Assembly: GCF_030272615.1 (NCBI RefSeq)
Contig: NC_081412.1
Span: forward strand, 685,776,583-685,840,582
Source: Cryptomeria japonica
Taxonomy: Eukaryota > Streptophyta > Pinopsida > Cupressales > Cupressaceae
Direction of reading: 5' to 3'
DNA length: 64,000 nucleotides
Within the stretch, counting starts at the first letter, position 1. Each line of letters starts with the position of its first letter. Shown here in pieces: positions 1 through 12,208 of this stretch. The notes under the pieces are model-generated. The model was given only the letters and a program-made list of their open reading frames with translations. It was not told the origin of the DNA and ran no database searches. Both the position numbers and the translations under genes were made by a program.

Positions 1-953
1 CACACACACACATACATACATACATACATGCATACACATACACACATACACATACATACATACAGACATACACACACACACACATACAAACACATGTACA
101 CATACATACATACATACATGCACATATGCATATACATTACATATATGCACACATATATACATACATACACACATATGTACACATAATACATAAATACATG
201 TACACATGCACATACGTTACATACACACACACACACATACATACATACATACATACATACATACATACATACACATACACACACATACACATACACACAC
301 ACACACACATACATACATATACATACACATACATACACACATACATATACATACATACATACATACATACAAATACACATATACATACATACAAATACAC
401 ATATACACACACATACACACACATACATACATGTGCATACACATACACATACACATACACATACATACACATACACATATACATACACATACACACACAT
501 ACATACATATACATTACATAGACACATGTACATACATACATACACACACACACACATACACACATACATACATATACATTACATAGACATGCGTACATAC
601 ATACATACACACACACATACACACATACATACATACAAACATGTACACATATATACATACATACATACATACGCATACACCCACATACATACAAACATAC
701 ATACACACACACATACATGTACACACATACACACACATACACCCACAAACACACATACATACATCTACAAAAATACACACATACATACATACACACACAT
801 ACAGCGACATACATGCATACATACATACACACATACATATACACATGCATACATACATACATACACATACACACCCATATGTGCACATACACATGCATAC
901 ACACATATACACACATTCACACACATACATACATACATACACACACTTATATG
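1..953. repeat. Microsatellite (ACAT/ACAC)n, left flank
   Basis: Almost pure tandem CA-type dinucleotide and CATA-type tetranucleotide repeat. It is the left half of the array into which element A inserted; the same repeat class resumes at 49942. The long apparent reading frames here (Tyr/His/Thr on plus, Val/Cys/Met on minus) are products of the repeat and are not genes. Confidence 0.97.
949..953. repeat. Target-site duplication of element A (left)
   Basis: ATATG directly precedes the TGATGAGTT start of the 5' LTR. The same five bases follow the 3' LTR at 49942-49946. Confidence 0.92.
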
Positions 954-2179
954 TGATGAGTTGAGACTTTGTCATATTTTTATCTTCAAAACTCTTGAGT
1001 TGTTGTTATATTTTGGTTTGCATGGTAGTAGTGATGTATTGGAAGTTAACTATATATATTCCATATGTTAAGCCTGAACTTATTAAATCATGTTTTATCT
1101 TTGCCATTTATTCCTGCAACCATGACATTTATTCCTGTTGCCATGCAGAATATTTAGGGCAAGATCATGTGTGAAATTAATAGACGTGTTGATTAAGTAA
1201 AATGTGTATGTATGTTCTTGTATGTTATTTCTTTTGTAGTGCAGGTAATAAATGATGTTGCGGTGGATATTCTCCTATCGCGCTTGTTGAAGGGAAGGAT
1301 ACGTAAGTGATAACTAAAGATCAAACCGTAGAAGAGTTGAGCAAGCGTAAGGGACGACATAAGTGGAGCAATCAAGTGATACTACCAATGTCTAACTTAA
1401 GTGGGCATTGAAGTTGTAAATACTACCATAGTATGTTACAACTGTGGTTCGGTTTAGATCCACGTCTCCTGTAGCATAACTCCAGTCATCTCTTTTATCG
1501 GTTAAATCATCCGCCTCTTCTTCTCGGCGTGATTTGTGTTGTCTATTGTAGATGATTTCTTTTTAATAAGAAGCTCTTCTTCTTCTCAGGGTTAGTTAGA
1601 CAGAAAAGAGAAAAGAATTGAGTAGAGGATTTTCATAAGTATTTTTGAGTTTATTTTCATATTGAATCATGTAATGACTTTCCAGAACGATGAATAAAAT
1701 TATGTTATTCTGATCTTTTAAGAGTTGTTTTCTGGGAAGCCTGGTATCACTCATCCAATGGGGCCCACTTGGTGAGTGTTCCTGTGCATTCGTTAAAATT
1801 AGTTTTCTTTTCTTAGCCGCAGTAGAAGTTCTTGCGTTGACTGTTCCTACAGCCAAGCCGGAACAGAGTAACTTTTGTTTATCAGCATTGAATTTATCCA
1901 GTATTGTTTTTATGAGTTTATGAAGAAGTCTTCATGTAGACTTTTCATAGTCTCCATTCTTGTTTACCTTTTCTGCATAATGTTAGTTGTTGCAGTAAAG
2001 CTAAATAGCTGTTGCAGGAACTTAGTGCATATATAGTGCAGACCCATTTCAAGTATTGCATCCCTGGGTTGACAATCAAATGAACACTAGCTATAGAAAT
2101 AGTGACTTTACCAAATGAATGTCCAAACTTCGGGTTGAGGCTTCAACTAGAGTTATTATTCTTATTGTTGGGTTGAACA
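954..2179 (+). repeat. 5' LTR of element A
   Basis: Begins TGATGAGTTGAG and ends GGTTGAACA, so it has TG...CA termini. It matches 48682-49941 throughout with scattered substitutions. It is about 35 bp shorter than the 3' LTR, mainly because a segment near 1845 is present in roughly duplicated form in the 3' copy (about 49571-49614). Short ORFs inside it are not credible genes. Confidence 0.93.
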
Positions 2180-2183
2180 TTTT

Positions 2184-2203
2184 TGGCGCCATTGCCGAGG
2201 ATG
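2184..2203 (+). promoter_or_regulatory. Primer binding site of element A (tRNA-Asp type)
   Basis: TGGCGCCATTGCCGAGGATG lies 4 bp after the 5' LTR. It resembles the complement of the 3' end of plant tRNA-Asp (TGGCGCCGTTGCCGGGGAT, recalled), with two G-to-A differences. This primer type is common in Athila-like elements. Confidence 0.85.
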
Positions 2204-2510
2204 GTGTCAAACTAAGAACCTGTTATGGTTATTTTCTTTTCAATTTTCAATTAATTGTTTTTTTTGGCATACTTGATTGTTCGACAAATTTCATGAATCT
2301 GCATGCATAGGAAAAGAAGAGATGTTCTAGGTAGATTTTTGCCCAGTCATCCTAATCATGCAGAAAATAATTCCTCAGATATAAATCCTTTTGCTGAACT
2401 TTATCAAACCCTAGAATCACCTTGAATCTGAATTCCCAGAAGGTAGTCTTCATTTCCTCTTTGGACCTCAAGAAGAATAATTTCATATAGTAACAACCCC
2501 CACAAGTCCA
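2204..2510 (+). other. Untranslated leader of element A
   Basis: Sequence between the primer site and the first gag ATG. It holds no long ORF and no structure I could support beyond the expected retrotransposon leader. Confidence 0.6.
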
Positions 2511-3331
2511 ATGCAAGGAAACCCACCTCTTGGTGGAAATAATCCACCACCACAACCAGACCCAACATTTGAGTTCCCCGTATCCGATCAACATGATAAT
2601 GCCAATCTCAAGAACATTCCAGCTTCTTCCCTCCCTAAATTCTATGGATTGGTGATAGAGGATCCAGACACATTTCTGTTTGAGTTTGATGTTCTCTGTA
2701 GGAGTTTTGGCTATACTACAGATGCCCATAGACTCAAAATATTTCCTGCAACCTTGAAGGAATCATCTTTAAGATGGTTTATGAGCCTGGGTAGTAGAAC
2801 AATCAATACATGGGATGAGATGAAATGGTTGTTTCTTTCAAAATATAAAGATTAATGTAGAGGCATTGATCGTCATGGGGATGATATCTTTAGAATGACA
2901 CATAAGGAAGATGAGAGTCTTGAAGATTATCTGGAGAGGTTTCTGTTTAGTGTCAAGAAGTCCAAACATAGTACTCTAAATGAAGATTCCCTCAAGTTGA
3001 TATTTTTGAGGGGAATCAGTGATGAATGTACTGATTCTTTGGATCTTATGGGAGGAGGTGATATTACACAGTCCACTTGGGCTCAAATAGGACAAATTTG
3101 CAAGAAGTATTCCAGATCTTCTTCTAAAAAGAATTGGTGTTTCAAGTCAGGAACACCTTTATCAACATCTGGTACTGGAGTTTCTAGAATGGAACTTAGT
3201 CATTTATTGAAGGACTTTAAGGAGGACATTATAAATAATATGGCTACTCAGTTGGATACACTTTCAGCTAAGAAGCATGAAGAAGCTAATGCATTTCTTG
3301 CAGAATTTTGCCCTCATCATAGACAGTGAAA
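2511..3331 (+). pseudogene. gag: gag of element A, N-terminal part (interrupted by element B)
   Basis: Structural polyprotein of element A that would form the virus-like particle. A proline-rich start (MQGNPPLGGNNPPPQP) is followed by a retrotransposon-gag domain with motifs LPKFYGL, DPDTFLFEFDVLC, LKESSLRWF and NTWDEMKWLFLSKY. A TAA at 2853-2855 sits where Tyr is expected, and a TGA lies at 3327-3329; the frame is otherwise open. Element B inserted right after this point. The same frame continues at 41103 once 37,771 bp (element B plus one GAAGG) is removed. Non-functional. Confidence 0.88.
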
Positions 3332-3336
3332 GAAGG
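3332..3336. repeat. Target-site duplication of element B (left)
   Basis: GAAGG directly before TGTAGTCACA. It recurs at 41103-41107 after the 3' LTR and, unusually, also at 4818-4822 after the left LTR copy. Confidence 0.9.
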
Positions 3337-4817
3337 TGTAGTCACATAAATCTGTCCAGTTTAATTAAATGAATATTTACTATTTATTTGATTAAAAATC
3401 CACTAGCCATCAATTAATTAAATTAATATTTAATTAATTCATCTTCAAACATTCTTCTATTAATTAAATAAATTATTCAATTTATTTTAATTAATTCAGT
3501 AAACCAAATTCACAATCAATTAAATGAATAAATCCTATTTATTCAAATTAAATCCCCCTTTTCCTCTTTTAAATAAATAATTAAAAACATTTATTTAAAT
3601 CATTCACCCCCCCCACACCCCCACTTGCATTTTCCTACAATGCAAGTTGCAACCACAAATTAAAATAAATAATTTTGTTTTAATTTAAAATCATATTTTC
3701 TCTCACACACCAAATCCACTTGCAATCCTAACCCCCTTCTAGATTCTTCTAAGGCCTTCCTAATTGACCTAATCCATTCCCTAAACATTGTCACATTCCT
3801 AAGCAACTTGAAGTCACTTCTCAAAGACTCCAAAGTCTTTGAAAAGCATTTATTGCTTTGTGTGTTCAACAATTTAGCCTCCAAAGTCTTTCAAACCACT
3901 AATGGCTTTTACATGACCATTTATGGTTAAATGCACTTGCACCCATGGTTAGGGACTTTGAACCCTAACTCAACCCTCATGTGACCCATATGTCTTCTCA
4001 AGCATTTATTGCTGTGACCATGGTTATCCCTTTAACCTATGCACAAGAATTTATCCATTGGATAAAAGCATTATCCTTTGGATAATAAATTTATTTACTT
4101 AACCAAACCTTGAGCTTAACTCCCAAGTTAACCCTCAGGTCATGTCAAGCATTTAATGCTTCTTCCCTCTCCTCTCAACCCATCTCATGTTGACACTTGT
4201 CATCCTGGGATTGGGTTGAAAGTCCTCACATGGATTGAATATCATTCAATCCTGACCCTTGTTGAGATTACTCAATCTCAACCATCCATTGCTCCATTTT
4301 ACCTATAAATAGAGCTCACATTCCTCATTTTCAAATCCTCGAGCATTTAGCATTCATAGTCATAATCCTGGAAAACTTATATGCATTTAATCTATAGTGA
4401 ATTTTAGAGAGACCATTTAGCATAAATCACATATATTGTCATTTTGGACTAAAATAAATCTTAGTTCATTTTATAGTATGTCTAATTAGTTTGTTTTACA
4501 CTTGCATAGCATAGCTAAAACATTTCAATCTTGAACCTCCATAAGGCATCCATAGTGCAAAAAGCTACTGAGAGCTACACTAATTTGGAACTTGGAGAGG
4601 AGAGGAACAAGGGAGAAGGAGCTAAGAGCATGTTAAAAGGCATTTCGAGATGGCTTGTTGTATTTACTTCCATAGTTAAATATTTTACCATGTTTTTAGT
4701 GTCTCTTTTGATATGCCTGTTTTGACTTGTTTTTGGTTGATTAACACTAACGTTTGTCTCTTGTGTGTTATTCCACCATAGATTTTAGTCTAACATTGTT
4801 CATTTTGCAGAGCATCA
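3337..4817 (+). repeat. Left LTR of element B (solo-LTR-like)
   Basis: TGTAGTCACATAAATC...AGAGCATCA, 1481 bp, closely similar to 39631-41102. It is rich in AATTAAATAAAT-type sequence and carries a TATA box at 4303-4312. GAAGG flanks it on both sides (3332-3336 and 4818-4822), as expected of a solo LTR formed by LTR-LTR recombination. A 60-codon ORF at 4531 is conserved in both copies only because they are LTR copies. Confidence 0.88.
4303..4312 (+). promoter_or_regulatory. Putative TATA box of element B left LTR
   Basis: CTATAAATAG, a canonical plant TATA box, followed by GAGCTCACATTCC. It is about 505 bp before the LTR end and is conserved in the other LTR at 40589-40598. Confidence 0.7.
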
Positions 4818-5026
4818 GAAGGATTGCAAATGTAAAATGGTTGAAAATGTGGATGTTCTTGACTTCAAACCAATACAAGGTGAGGATGAGCAAGTCTTCT
4901 ATGTTGCTCAAACAAGGCCAAATTTCCAAAGACAAGGTATGCCTTCAGATCCACTTTCTTTTTCTGGTTATAGTGGAAATTCTTATGTAGCAAATAACCA
5001 ATGGCAACCACCTTATGCTCAAAATC
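4818..5026 (+). repeat. Second copy of element A gag (209 bp) after the left B LTR
   Basis: This segment begins with the GAAGG duplication and matches 41103-41311 over 209 bp without indels. I counted about 11 differences by eye. It encodes the same gag stretch (motifs DFKPIQGEDEQV and NNQWQPPYAQN). Similarity stops at 5026/41311. This is host-element sequence, not element B sequence, so it marks a duplication or recombination breakpoint. Confidence 0.88.
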
Positions 5027-5799
5027 AACTTGAAGAGAAGACCATTGAGCTCAAAGGTTTTGATCAAAAGGAGGAAATTCTTTTATCTTAATAGATAAAT
5101 ATTTGTCTCTCATAGAGCCTTTTTGCATCACATGCGTCTTTATCTTCAAGGGAAATCAAACGAATTTGATCAAGAGTCATTGAACCGCAAAGCTTTTATG
5201 CAATATTGAGCTTTGAGTTATCACAAAAACAAAGGAGGCAAGATCAATCCTGACTTCTTTCCATACGTTTGTATCACATATAACATAGCTCGAGAAGAAC
5301 CACCAACCACCGAGAGAGAAGAAGAAGAGTTTGTTCCTTATGTAATACGAAGTTTCTATTGAAGTTAAAACATTTCATCCATTATCCCATTCACACATCA
5401 TTAATCCATTTCAACTCTCAAAACATCAAGACGTTTTTATCCTAAAGTTCTCTTTAGATATTGCTTGAATCAAACACAAATACATCACTTTTAGAGTGTC
5501 TCGACATCTAGGATAAACCCATCCTAAAGAGGCATTTCTATTCAGGTTAAAATTAATCTTTGAGTGAATCCTCTCATTACTAGGTAGTTGAATCTGTAAC
5601 ACATCTCAGATCCCTCTAAACCTGATCACACCAAACTTTGTCAATCAAACACAACAAGCAATTCAAGCAAGAACTTTGGTAACATCTACCTTTAGTGCTA
5701 GAGATTCATATGCAAAACACCCCACCAAACATAAATCTCTCATTTCATCAACAACTCATCATCATTTTCACCCAACTTCAACAAAAACTTGTGAACAAA
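5027..5799 (+). other. Leader of element B, 5' end missing
   Basis: AT-rich sequence with no long ORF that leads to the gag ATG. No primer-binding site is recognisable at its start, which suggests that the first part of the internal region, including the primer site, was lost at the 5026/5027 junction. A direct repeat of TCTAGGATAAACCCATCC-type sequence occurs near 5447-5530. Confidence 0.5.
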
Positions 5800-7127
5800 A
5801 TGGCTCACACTAGATCACGAACTAGACAAATGGAAGTTGAGGAAGAAGAGGAGGAAAACATCAATTAATTCCAAGAAGCCCTTGGAGGAAACATAAATGA
5901 TGAAAATCCAAGTACTCCTACTCCTACGGCAATAGAAAGGGCACAACACAACCCTCTCTTTAATAGACTTTTTGATGAAATACTTAGTAGCAATGCTGAT
6001 GCTCATTTTTTGAGACTTGCTCAAGAGGGAGCCAAACTACCCTCTGACTTTGATGTTGCACAACTAAGACAAGCATCAGAACGCCAAAGTCATAATCAGG
6101 ATGAAAGAGGACGAGATCACATCAGATACAACCTTCATCAAGGTAATCCCCCATCTCCTCCTCCTCCAAATGACATAGACATGTTGCGGCAACAAGTTGA
6201 AAATCTCGCCCAACAACTTCATAGTGGTGTGAAAACTAATCAGTTTTCACTTAATGACATTTGTCCCTATCCCTTTGATAGGAATCTTCATATGCCACCT
6301 TTTCCACGAGGGTTTGAAACACCCAATTTTGAAAAGTACAGAGGAAAAGGAGATCCTCATGATCATGTTAGAGAATTCCATTCAGCATGCCTCGAAGTGG
6401 CATACGAGGATACATACCTAATGTGACTCTTTCCCCAGAGTTTAGGAGGAACAACCACATCATGGTTTTCCCGATTACCAGGTGGCATTAGGACCTTTGA
6501 AGAACTAGTCCAGAAGTTCCTGGCACATTACTCACACAACATTGAACGGGATATCACAATGGATGATATATGTAACACTAAACAAAAACTAGGTAAGCTA
6601 TTTTCAGTCTTTTTGCAACGATGGCATCAAATGTCTAGCAGACGTTCCCTTCAATTACCCGAACAAGAATTAGTGGAAATATTTATTTCAAACTTAAACA
6701 ACGAAATGGAATTTCACCTGGATGTTAAAGACACAGATTCCTTCAATGACATGATCACCAAAGGTTTAAAGTGTGAGCGGGCTCTCATCAAAAAAGGGCT
6801 GATCAAAATCTACAATGAGCCAAAGGATGGCCCTCACTCGCGCTTCAATAGTGACAAGCCGAACTTCTGGAACAAAAATAAAAATGTCGTCAATGGCGGG
6901 GTTGTGGATGCTAGAACTATCAAAAGTGCACAACCTGTGGTCCGATTTGTGGGACAGAAACCCCCACCCAGGAATAACACAATTGCTCTTCCAAATCAAG
7001 GATGCAACATACCTCAAGAGGAACCCAAACAGTGTCAACAAAATTTTAAACCAAAGCGAACATACACTCCTTTAGGGGAACCCATTGAAACGGTGTTACG
7101 CCAATTAGTTTCTCAAAATCTAGTAAC
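5800..7127 (+). pseudogene. gag: gag of element B (Tat-like), first part
   Basis: Capsid/nucleocapsid polyprotein. The start ATG at 5800 (MAHTRSRTRQMEVEEEE) opens a frame that stays the same to 7127. Typical Tat-gag features follow: an acidic N-terminus, PLFNRLFDEIL, MPPFPRGFETPNFEKYRGKGDP, and the downstream motif PEQELVEIFISNLN. In-frame stops: TAA where Gln is expected (in NIN*FQ, about 5866) and TGA at 6424-6426 where Arg is likely. A solo LTR interrupts the frame at 7128; the frame resumes at 7949 after an 821-bp excision. Confidence 0.85.
7123..7127. repeat. Target-site duplication of solo LTR (left)
   Basis: GTAAC, repeated at 7944-7948. Confidence 0.9.
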
Positions 7128-7943
7128 TGTTGGGAAAAATGGTGTCTCAACCTTGCATTTATGTGAGGTTACTATTTATAGTAAGTTTTCATTTGATCAC
7201 GAAATGGTGCGAAACTCTCCCTGAAGCTTCTGGTTGGCTAGATAAGCATTCCGGTAAAGTTGCGTCGCAAGGTCACAGCTAGTTTTGAAGATATTAAAGT
7301 TTTCGTCTTGGAGGGGTGTAATAAAATGTTTAAACTTAAATTTGGGGACTTCGCGAGCTTTCCGGCGCTTCAAACGGTTCGTCAATCGGACACCCGGTTC
7401 TCAAGTTATGGCCTCCGGAAGTTTGTACTCCTGAAATAGGAAAAATAATTTGTATCAGATACATAAATGAGCTGTAAAAGGGAGCGACACGTGTTGATGT
7501 GTGCTTTAACATGTCATAGAAGGGAGATAAGGTCGGCTACACCTTATTGGGTGGTTTTAGCCCATGGTTTTGTAATATCGTTTGACGGTTTCTTGTATTG
7601 TATCTCCTATTTATGAGGTGTGTGAGATAGAGGTTGTGTGTAAGAGTCTTATGGCTATTGAGTTGCCTCTGAATCTCTGATTAGTGGTACTCCTGTGAAG
7701 AGCTTGCTCTGCAAGTATGTTGTAATCTGTTTTTGATTGCTGAATAAAATATTGAGCTGCTTTTGGAGGGTGGGGTTTTTCTCCCGAAAGGGTTTTCCCC
7801 ACGTAAATCACTGTGTTGTGGTATGAATGCTATTATATCTATTTCTATTTTCTGTAACTGTTGTAATGATCTGAAAAAGTTTTGCATTACCCTCCTCTCA
7901 AGGTTAGTGTAGGAAGTTGTTTCCGCTACTTAACTTCCTTACA
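7128..7943 (+). mobile_element. Solo LTR, Copia-type, inside element B gag
   Basis: 816 bp beginning TGTTGGGAAAAATGG and ending CTTCCTTACA, flanked by GTAAC duplications. A poly(A)-like AATAAAATA lies near 7744. The segment around 7770-7805 (GGGTTTTTCTCCCGAAAGGGTTTTCCCCACG) is the conserved 3'-LTR motif of many plant Copia elements. No internal region is present, so it is the product of LTR-LTR recombination. Its orientation is inferred from the position of that motif. Confidence 0.9.
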
Positions 7944-8450
7944 GTAACCTTGCCCAAAACATCAAATTACGAACCTCAAGTCAAACCTTCATGGTGGAGG
8001 GATATTGAACATTGTGATTTCCATCAAGGAAAAGGACATAAGACAAGCAATTTTCATAGATTGAAGGATCTTATTCAAGATCTTATTGACCGAGGTGATA
8101 TCGAAATCGAAGGAAATGACCCCAAGACAACAAACAATGATCATCTAATGTTCAAAAATCCACTCCCATCACAAGATCAAAGGGGTCCTTCCACTTCAGG
8201 GAGAAATACAGATACCATTAATTATATGCAAGCCGCATATAATTACACTGTGAATCACCTGTATGATGCCAGTGAACAAATTGCAACTATTACCATCAAA
8301 AATCTTAGTTCCAATTGCAATGTTGTTACACGTCGCGGCAAGGTTACCATAAAAGCAGCTCCACAAGGTACCACATCTATCCCAAAGCAGTATAACCTTG
8401 TGGACCAATTAGATAAAATGCCTGCACTGATATCTATCTTAGAGCTATTG
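7944..8450 (+). pseudogene. gag: gag of element B, second part
   Basis: Continues the same protein in the restored frame. The cysteine/histidine segment (WWRDIEHCDFHQGKGHKTSN) is the zinc-knuckle-like motif characteristic of Tat-type gag, followed by LKDLIQDLIDRGDIEI. It ends in LISILELL, where element C inserted at 8451. The reading frame continues at 20696. Confidence 0.85.
8446..8450. repeat. Target-site duplication of element C (left)
   Basis: TATTG, repeated at 20691-20695 after the 3' LTR. Confidence 0.92.
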
Positions 8451-9208
8451 TGTAATACCCACCCTAGCGGATTTTCTTAGCATGGACATTATTTGTTATA
8501 TTTGGTGATATTGGACTCTATATTCCTTATTAGAGTAGATGATGAGACATATTTAGTTATATTTGCACCTTTATGGTTTAGTATGTTATCTGATGCATTA
8601 GTGAGTTAGGGGTTTCACTGGTTTATGTACATGATTTCATTATGACAATCTTTTCATATGGCTGCTATATTATATGTTTATTATCTCGAGCTAACAATGC
8701 TAACCCAATCATGCTTGGAATAGATTACTATATGATATATCTGTAGGATGAGGGGAGGTAGTCATAGTTACTCTACGGAGACCCACACAATGTCGCACTC
8801 CCCCTCCTTGTTTGTCATTTGTATATGGATATATATTTCTATCATTTTGGTGATGCAGGATTGCAGGTACTAGGCAACGACTCCACTTGGCTACACAGGT
8901 CTGAGCGTGCCTCTAAATCCTCGAATGTTGTTGTTGCGGATATAACACCAAGGTTCCCACAAGTAAACCTTTTGGACATAGGTCTCCCGTTTAAGAGGAT
9001 CACCCTATCTTGAGGGTTGGGCAATGTCATGTTTATGATGGGTATTGGTTTGAGTATTTTGATTGGCTCTGATTTATGTTGTTCGTAATGATTTTTAAAT
9101 AATGTTTGATTATTTCTTTGATAGGATACCTACACATTAAATGATTTAAGTGGCTTATGTTATGTTGCATTAAAAAGATGAAACAAAAGTAATATAGATG
9201 TATTATGT

Positions 9209-9210
<2 letters not shown>

Positions 9211-9278
<68 letters not shown>
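9211..9278. repeat. (TG)34 microsatellite in element C 5' LTR
   Basis: 68 bp of pure TG. The matching place in the 3' LTR (about 17735-17752) has only a short TATATATATTGTGTGTGT tract, so the array expanded or contracted after insertion. Confidence 0.97.
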
Positions 9279-9279
<1 letters not shown>

Positions 9280-9487
9280 ACCCATATTAAAAATAAAAAG
9301 ATCGAGGTTTAAAATAATGTTATCTTAGTCAATGAGTTTTGAACCTATGACTTCTCTTGTATGAGTCTTGATAGTTACCATTGAGCTATATGTGTTATTT
9401 GAGATTTTTATTAGCTATCTAGTATTTAGTATACTTATTTCCATGGGCTATCTATTAAATTTTAAATAAACTATTATAGTTAGTGTT

Positions 9488-9571
9488 AATAAATAATACC
9501 AACCGTAGAGGTTGGAACGGTTGCTTCCCGTAGAACAACCTCTCCAACTATACAAGTTGGTATTATTTATT
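9488..9571. repeat. Inverted repeat / hairpin in element C LTR
   Basis: AATAAATAATACCAAC (9488-9503) is exactly complementary to GTTGGTATTATTTATT (9556-9571), with a nested GAGGTTG (9508-9514) / CAACCTC (9536-9542) stem. In the 3' LTR the right outer arm is shortened by a small deletion. The role is unknown; it could be a folded transcript structure. Confidence 0.8.
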
Positions 9572-12208
9572 GAAGTTTGTATTTTTGGAGGAGAGGGTTG
9601 GTATTTTCCAAGAAGATAAATTAGAAGGAATTTGAAGGTTTAGGAGTAGGAAGAGAGATTTGCACAGGAAGAGGTTGGATTTTTGCTTGTTCTTTCTCAA
9701 AAGATTCTCCGTAGAACCCAAGGTAGGTCTCATTCCAAGAAGAATCCATGTGGATTGCTTGTGCTATGCTTGCATAATTTAAATAAATTTTAGATGAAGA
9801 TTTAAATTTAAAAATCTTACTATTATTCTAGAAATACTTTCTTCTGCTTCTTTCCTTGTTTGTGTAAGGGATATGCTTTGGTTGGGAAATTCAGTTTGGA
9901 GAAAATGAGTGTCATATTGGGGAGTAATGACTTGTATTTATTTTTTAATTTTATTTTTTTATATATAAAAATTATTTATGATCTGTAGTGATTCAAATAT
10001 AAAAATGCATCTATAATTAAATGTCATATCTCAACCAACAACTATTCTTCAAGTCTCAAGCATCAACCCAACAAACAAGATTTCCATTCTTATGATTGTC
10101 CCAGTTTTGATAGTTCTGATTCTGTTATTCATAACTTTCATTACAGATACTATTTTTTAAATCTCTTTGGTGAAAACATAGAAATATAGGCTTACTAAAA
10201 CATATCCAAAATTTAAGAAAATCCAACAGTTCGTTTGAAATTTACGTTCCCTGTACCAAGACTAATTTTTTGTCAATCAAAACTCAAGAAAAATTCATTG
10301 TTTGTGTCACTAGGGCATCAAATATCTTCCTCAAACTAAAACCAAAGGATTCTAAAATAAATGGATATGAAAGATAACTCCAAATATTATAATAATCCAA
10401 AATATTTCATCTTTTATGATTTAAAATGAATTTATGAACATACTCTTTTACACAACACTATCGAAGAGGGTTTTAAAAAGTTTTAAGAAAATTTATTTAA
10501 ACTTTTATTATAATCTTTGGTTGAGGCTAAAATTAAATATAAATCATTATACTATTTTCTCAAATATATTTCAGTCTTCACTCAAACCATTTATCAAGAT
10601 AAATGTCTATGAAACAATAAGGAAACATGGTTCAAGTTTTATGGGTTTTTGAGTTGTTCTTTGGGCTGCTTTTCCTTCTTAGGGGTTTGGGTGCTTTCTA
10701 TAGTAGGTACCTCTATTTTAAAGACCTATAATTCATGTATGTGAGGTGTTCATGATAAAAATAAAATAAAATGTTTTATATATGTTATGCATTGGCCACC
10801 TCCTTCTCATGCTTGATTGTGGCTTAGAGATAAGGGTTAGACTCATCCTTATGGTTTGGAGGACATGGGAGAGTACTTGAACTTATATGCTTATTGTGTG
10901 AGATGAATTATTATATTTTTTTATTGGATGAATGTTTTAAGTAGGGTAACTAGATACCCTAGGTGGGTGGCTCACTATAGGTTGTCAGGACCCAAAGTGG
11001 TTGCTAGGAGATCCAATGAGTGGGTTTAATTCAAGTGATAACATTTTTAAAAATGAACTTGGGTTGGGTTGGGATATAGCACACTAATACAAGATAAATG
11101 ATTATTTTAGTCGATATAGGCCTGTTGGAGTACCGCGACCATTGTTACAGGCTAGGTGGATCCTTTTGAGAGGGGACCGCGGTACATGGTAGGCAAGGTG
11201 GATCCCGAAATTAAGGCTATATCATGACACCCACCTAGTAGGTGTTCTAGTTCTCTCTCTCTTGTGATGTTATTTGATGTTGCTATGTGATATGTGGTTC
11301 TTGTTTATTGTTTTGGGGAAACATATCTCATGGCCTTAGTATTGCCCTAGTACTTGTGTGGACCTTGGTTTTATCTCCTAGCACGGGGGAGTGGACCTTT
11401 GTGGTTCCATGTGGTTGGGTGGTAAATATTTTTCGAGGTGTGTTCATGATCTCTTTTGATGATGCTTCTTGATCCTTGATTGAAGATGTTGAAGACCTTT
11501 CTTTTGAAATAGTACATTCAAATATTTTAAAGATTATTTGTAAGCCATGAATGGCCTTATAATAAACGTGTAATTTTATAAAAAGCATTGTAAAAGGGAG
11601 GGTAGTTTATAGGAACTATGATAAGGGATGATTACTTTGTATTTGAAACAATGTTTTTAAAAGTTATGTTACCCTTCTATCTTATCTCTTTATGGTCTTA
11701 TTGTGTTGTTATGAAAATTGAGTAGAAGGCACTAATAGAAACTACAATTGCATTATTATATATGTTGTTATCAAATGAAAAGTATTAATTGCATGGATGT
11801 TGTAAATAATAATCAAGGGGAAAATGATGCAAAGGATAGTTATTCATTCTATAGTGGGAATGGGATTATGGGAAATAGGATTGTTATGTACTTTTACTTG
11901 GTCTCAAATGAGATGATAAAAGCTTTGTAGCATATGAAATATATAGTAAAGTTAATGTGTTGTGAAATATTATATCATGCTCAAAATTAAGAAGATCGTT
12001 GTATCTTTATTTTATGCACATTATGTTATGTGTTAAGCTGTTATATCTTTCAATTATGTTAACGAACATTAAAGGGAACCTGTAAGGGCATTAAGTATGT
12101 TTACTTTCTAGAAGTGGTAGATGTATGATATATTAAAAAAAAAAAATTGTAGCATATTTTGGAACTTTTGTTCTTGTCATATCGGGTTCCCTGGCGGGGC
12201 ATGACAAT

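Larger units (their letters stand above)
8451..12206 (+). repeat. 5' LTR of element C
   Basis: Begins TGTAATACCCACCC and ends GGGGCATGACA, 3756 bp. Relative to the 3' LTR it has a (TG)34 tract at 9211-9278 and an extra segment (9620-10833) flanked by AGATAA repeats. It contains an inverted repeat at 9488-9571. Several 60-65 codon ORFs are shared with the 3' LTR and are not genes. Confidence 0.93.

Noticed and set aside
126-1071. Long overlapping ORFs rich in Tyr/His/Thr (plus) or Val/Cys/Met (minus)
   Set aside because: They translate the CA/CATA microsatellite in several frames at once; the same occurs at 49853-50554. No coding signal beyond the repeat.
4531-4725. 64-codon ORF MNLHKASIVQK..., also at 40818-41009
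   Set aside because: Lies in both LTRs of element B; shared by LTR identity, not a gene.
11748-11930. 60-codon ORF with an identical copy at 20228-20410, and a 64-codon ORF at 8819-9013 / 17343-17537
   Set aside because: They are conserved only because they lie in the two LTRs of element C; no domain, and no sign of selection can be judged.
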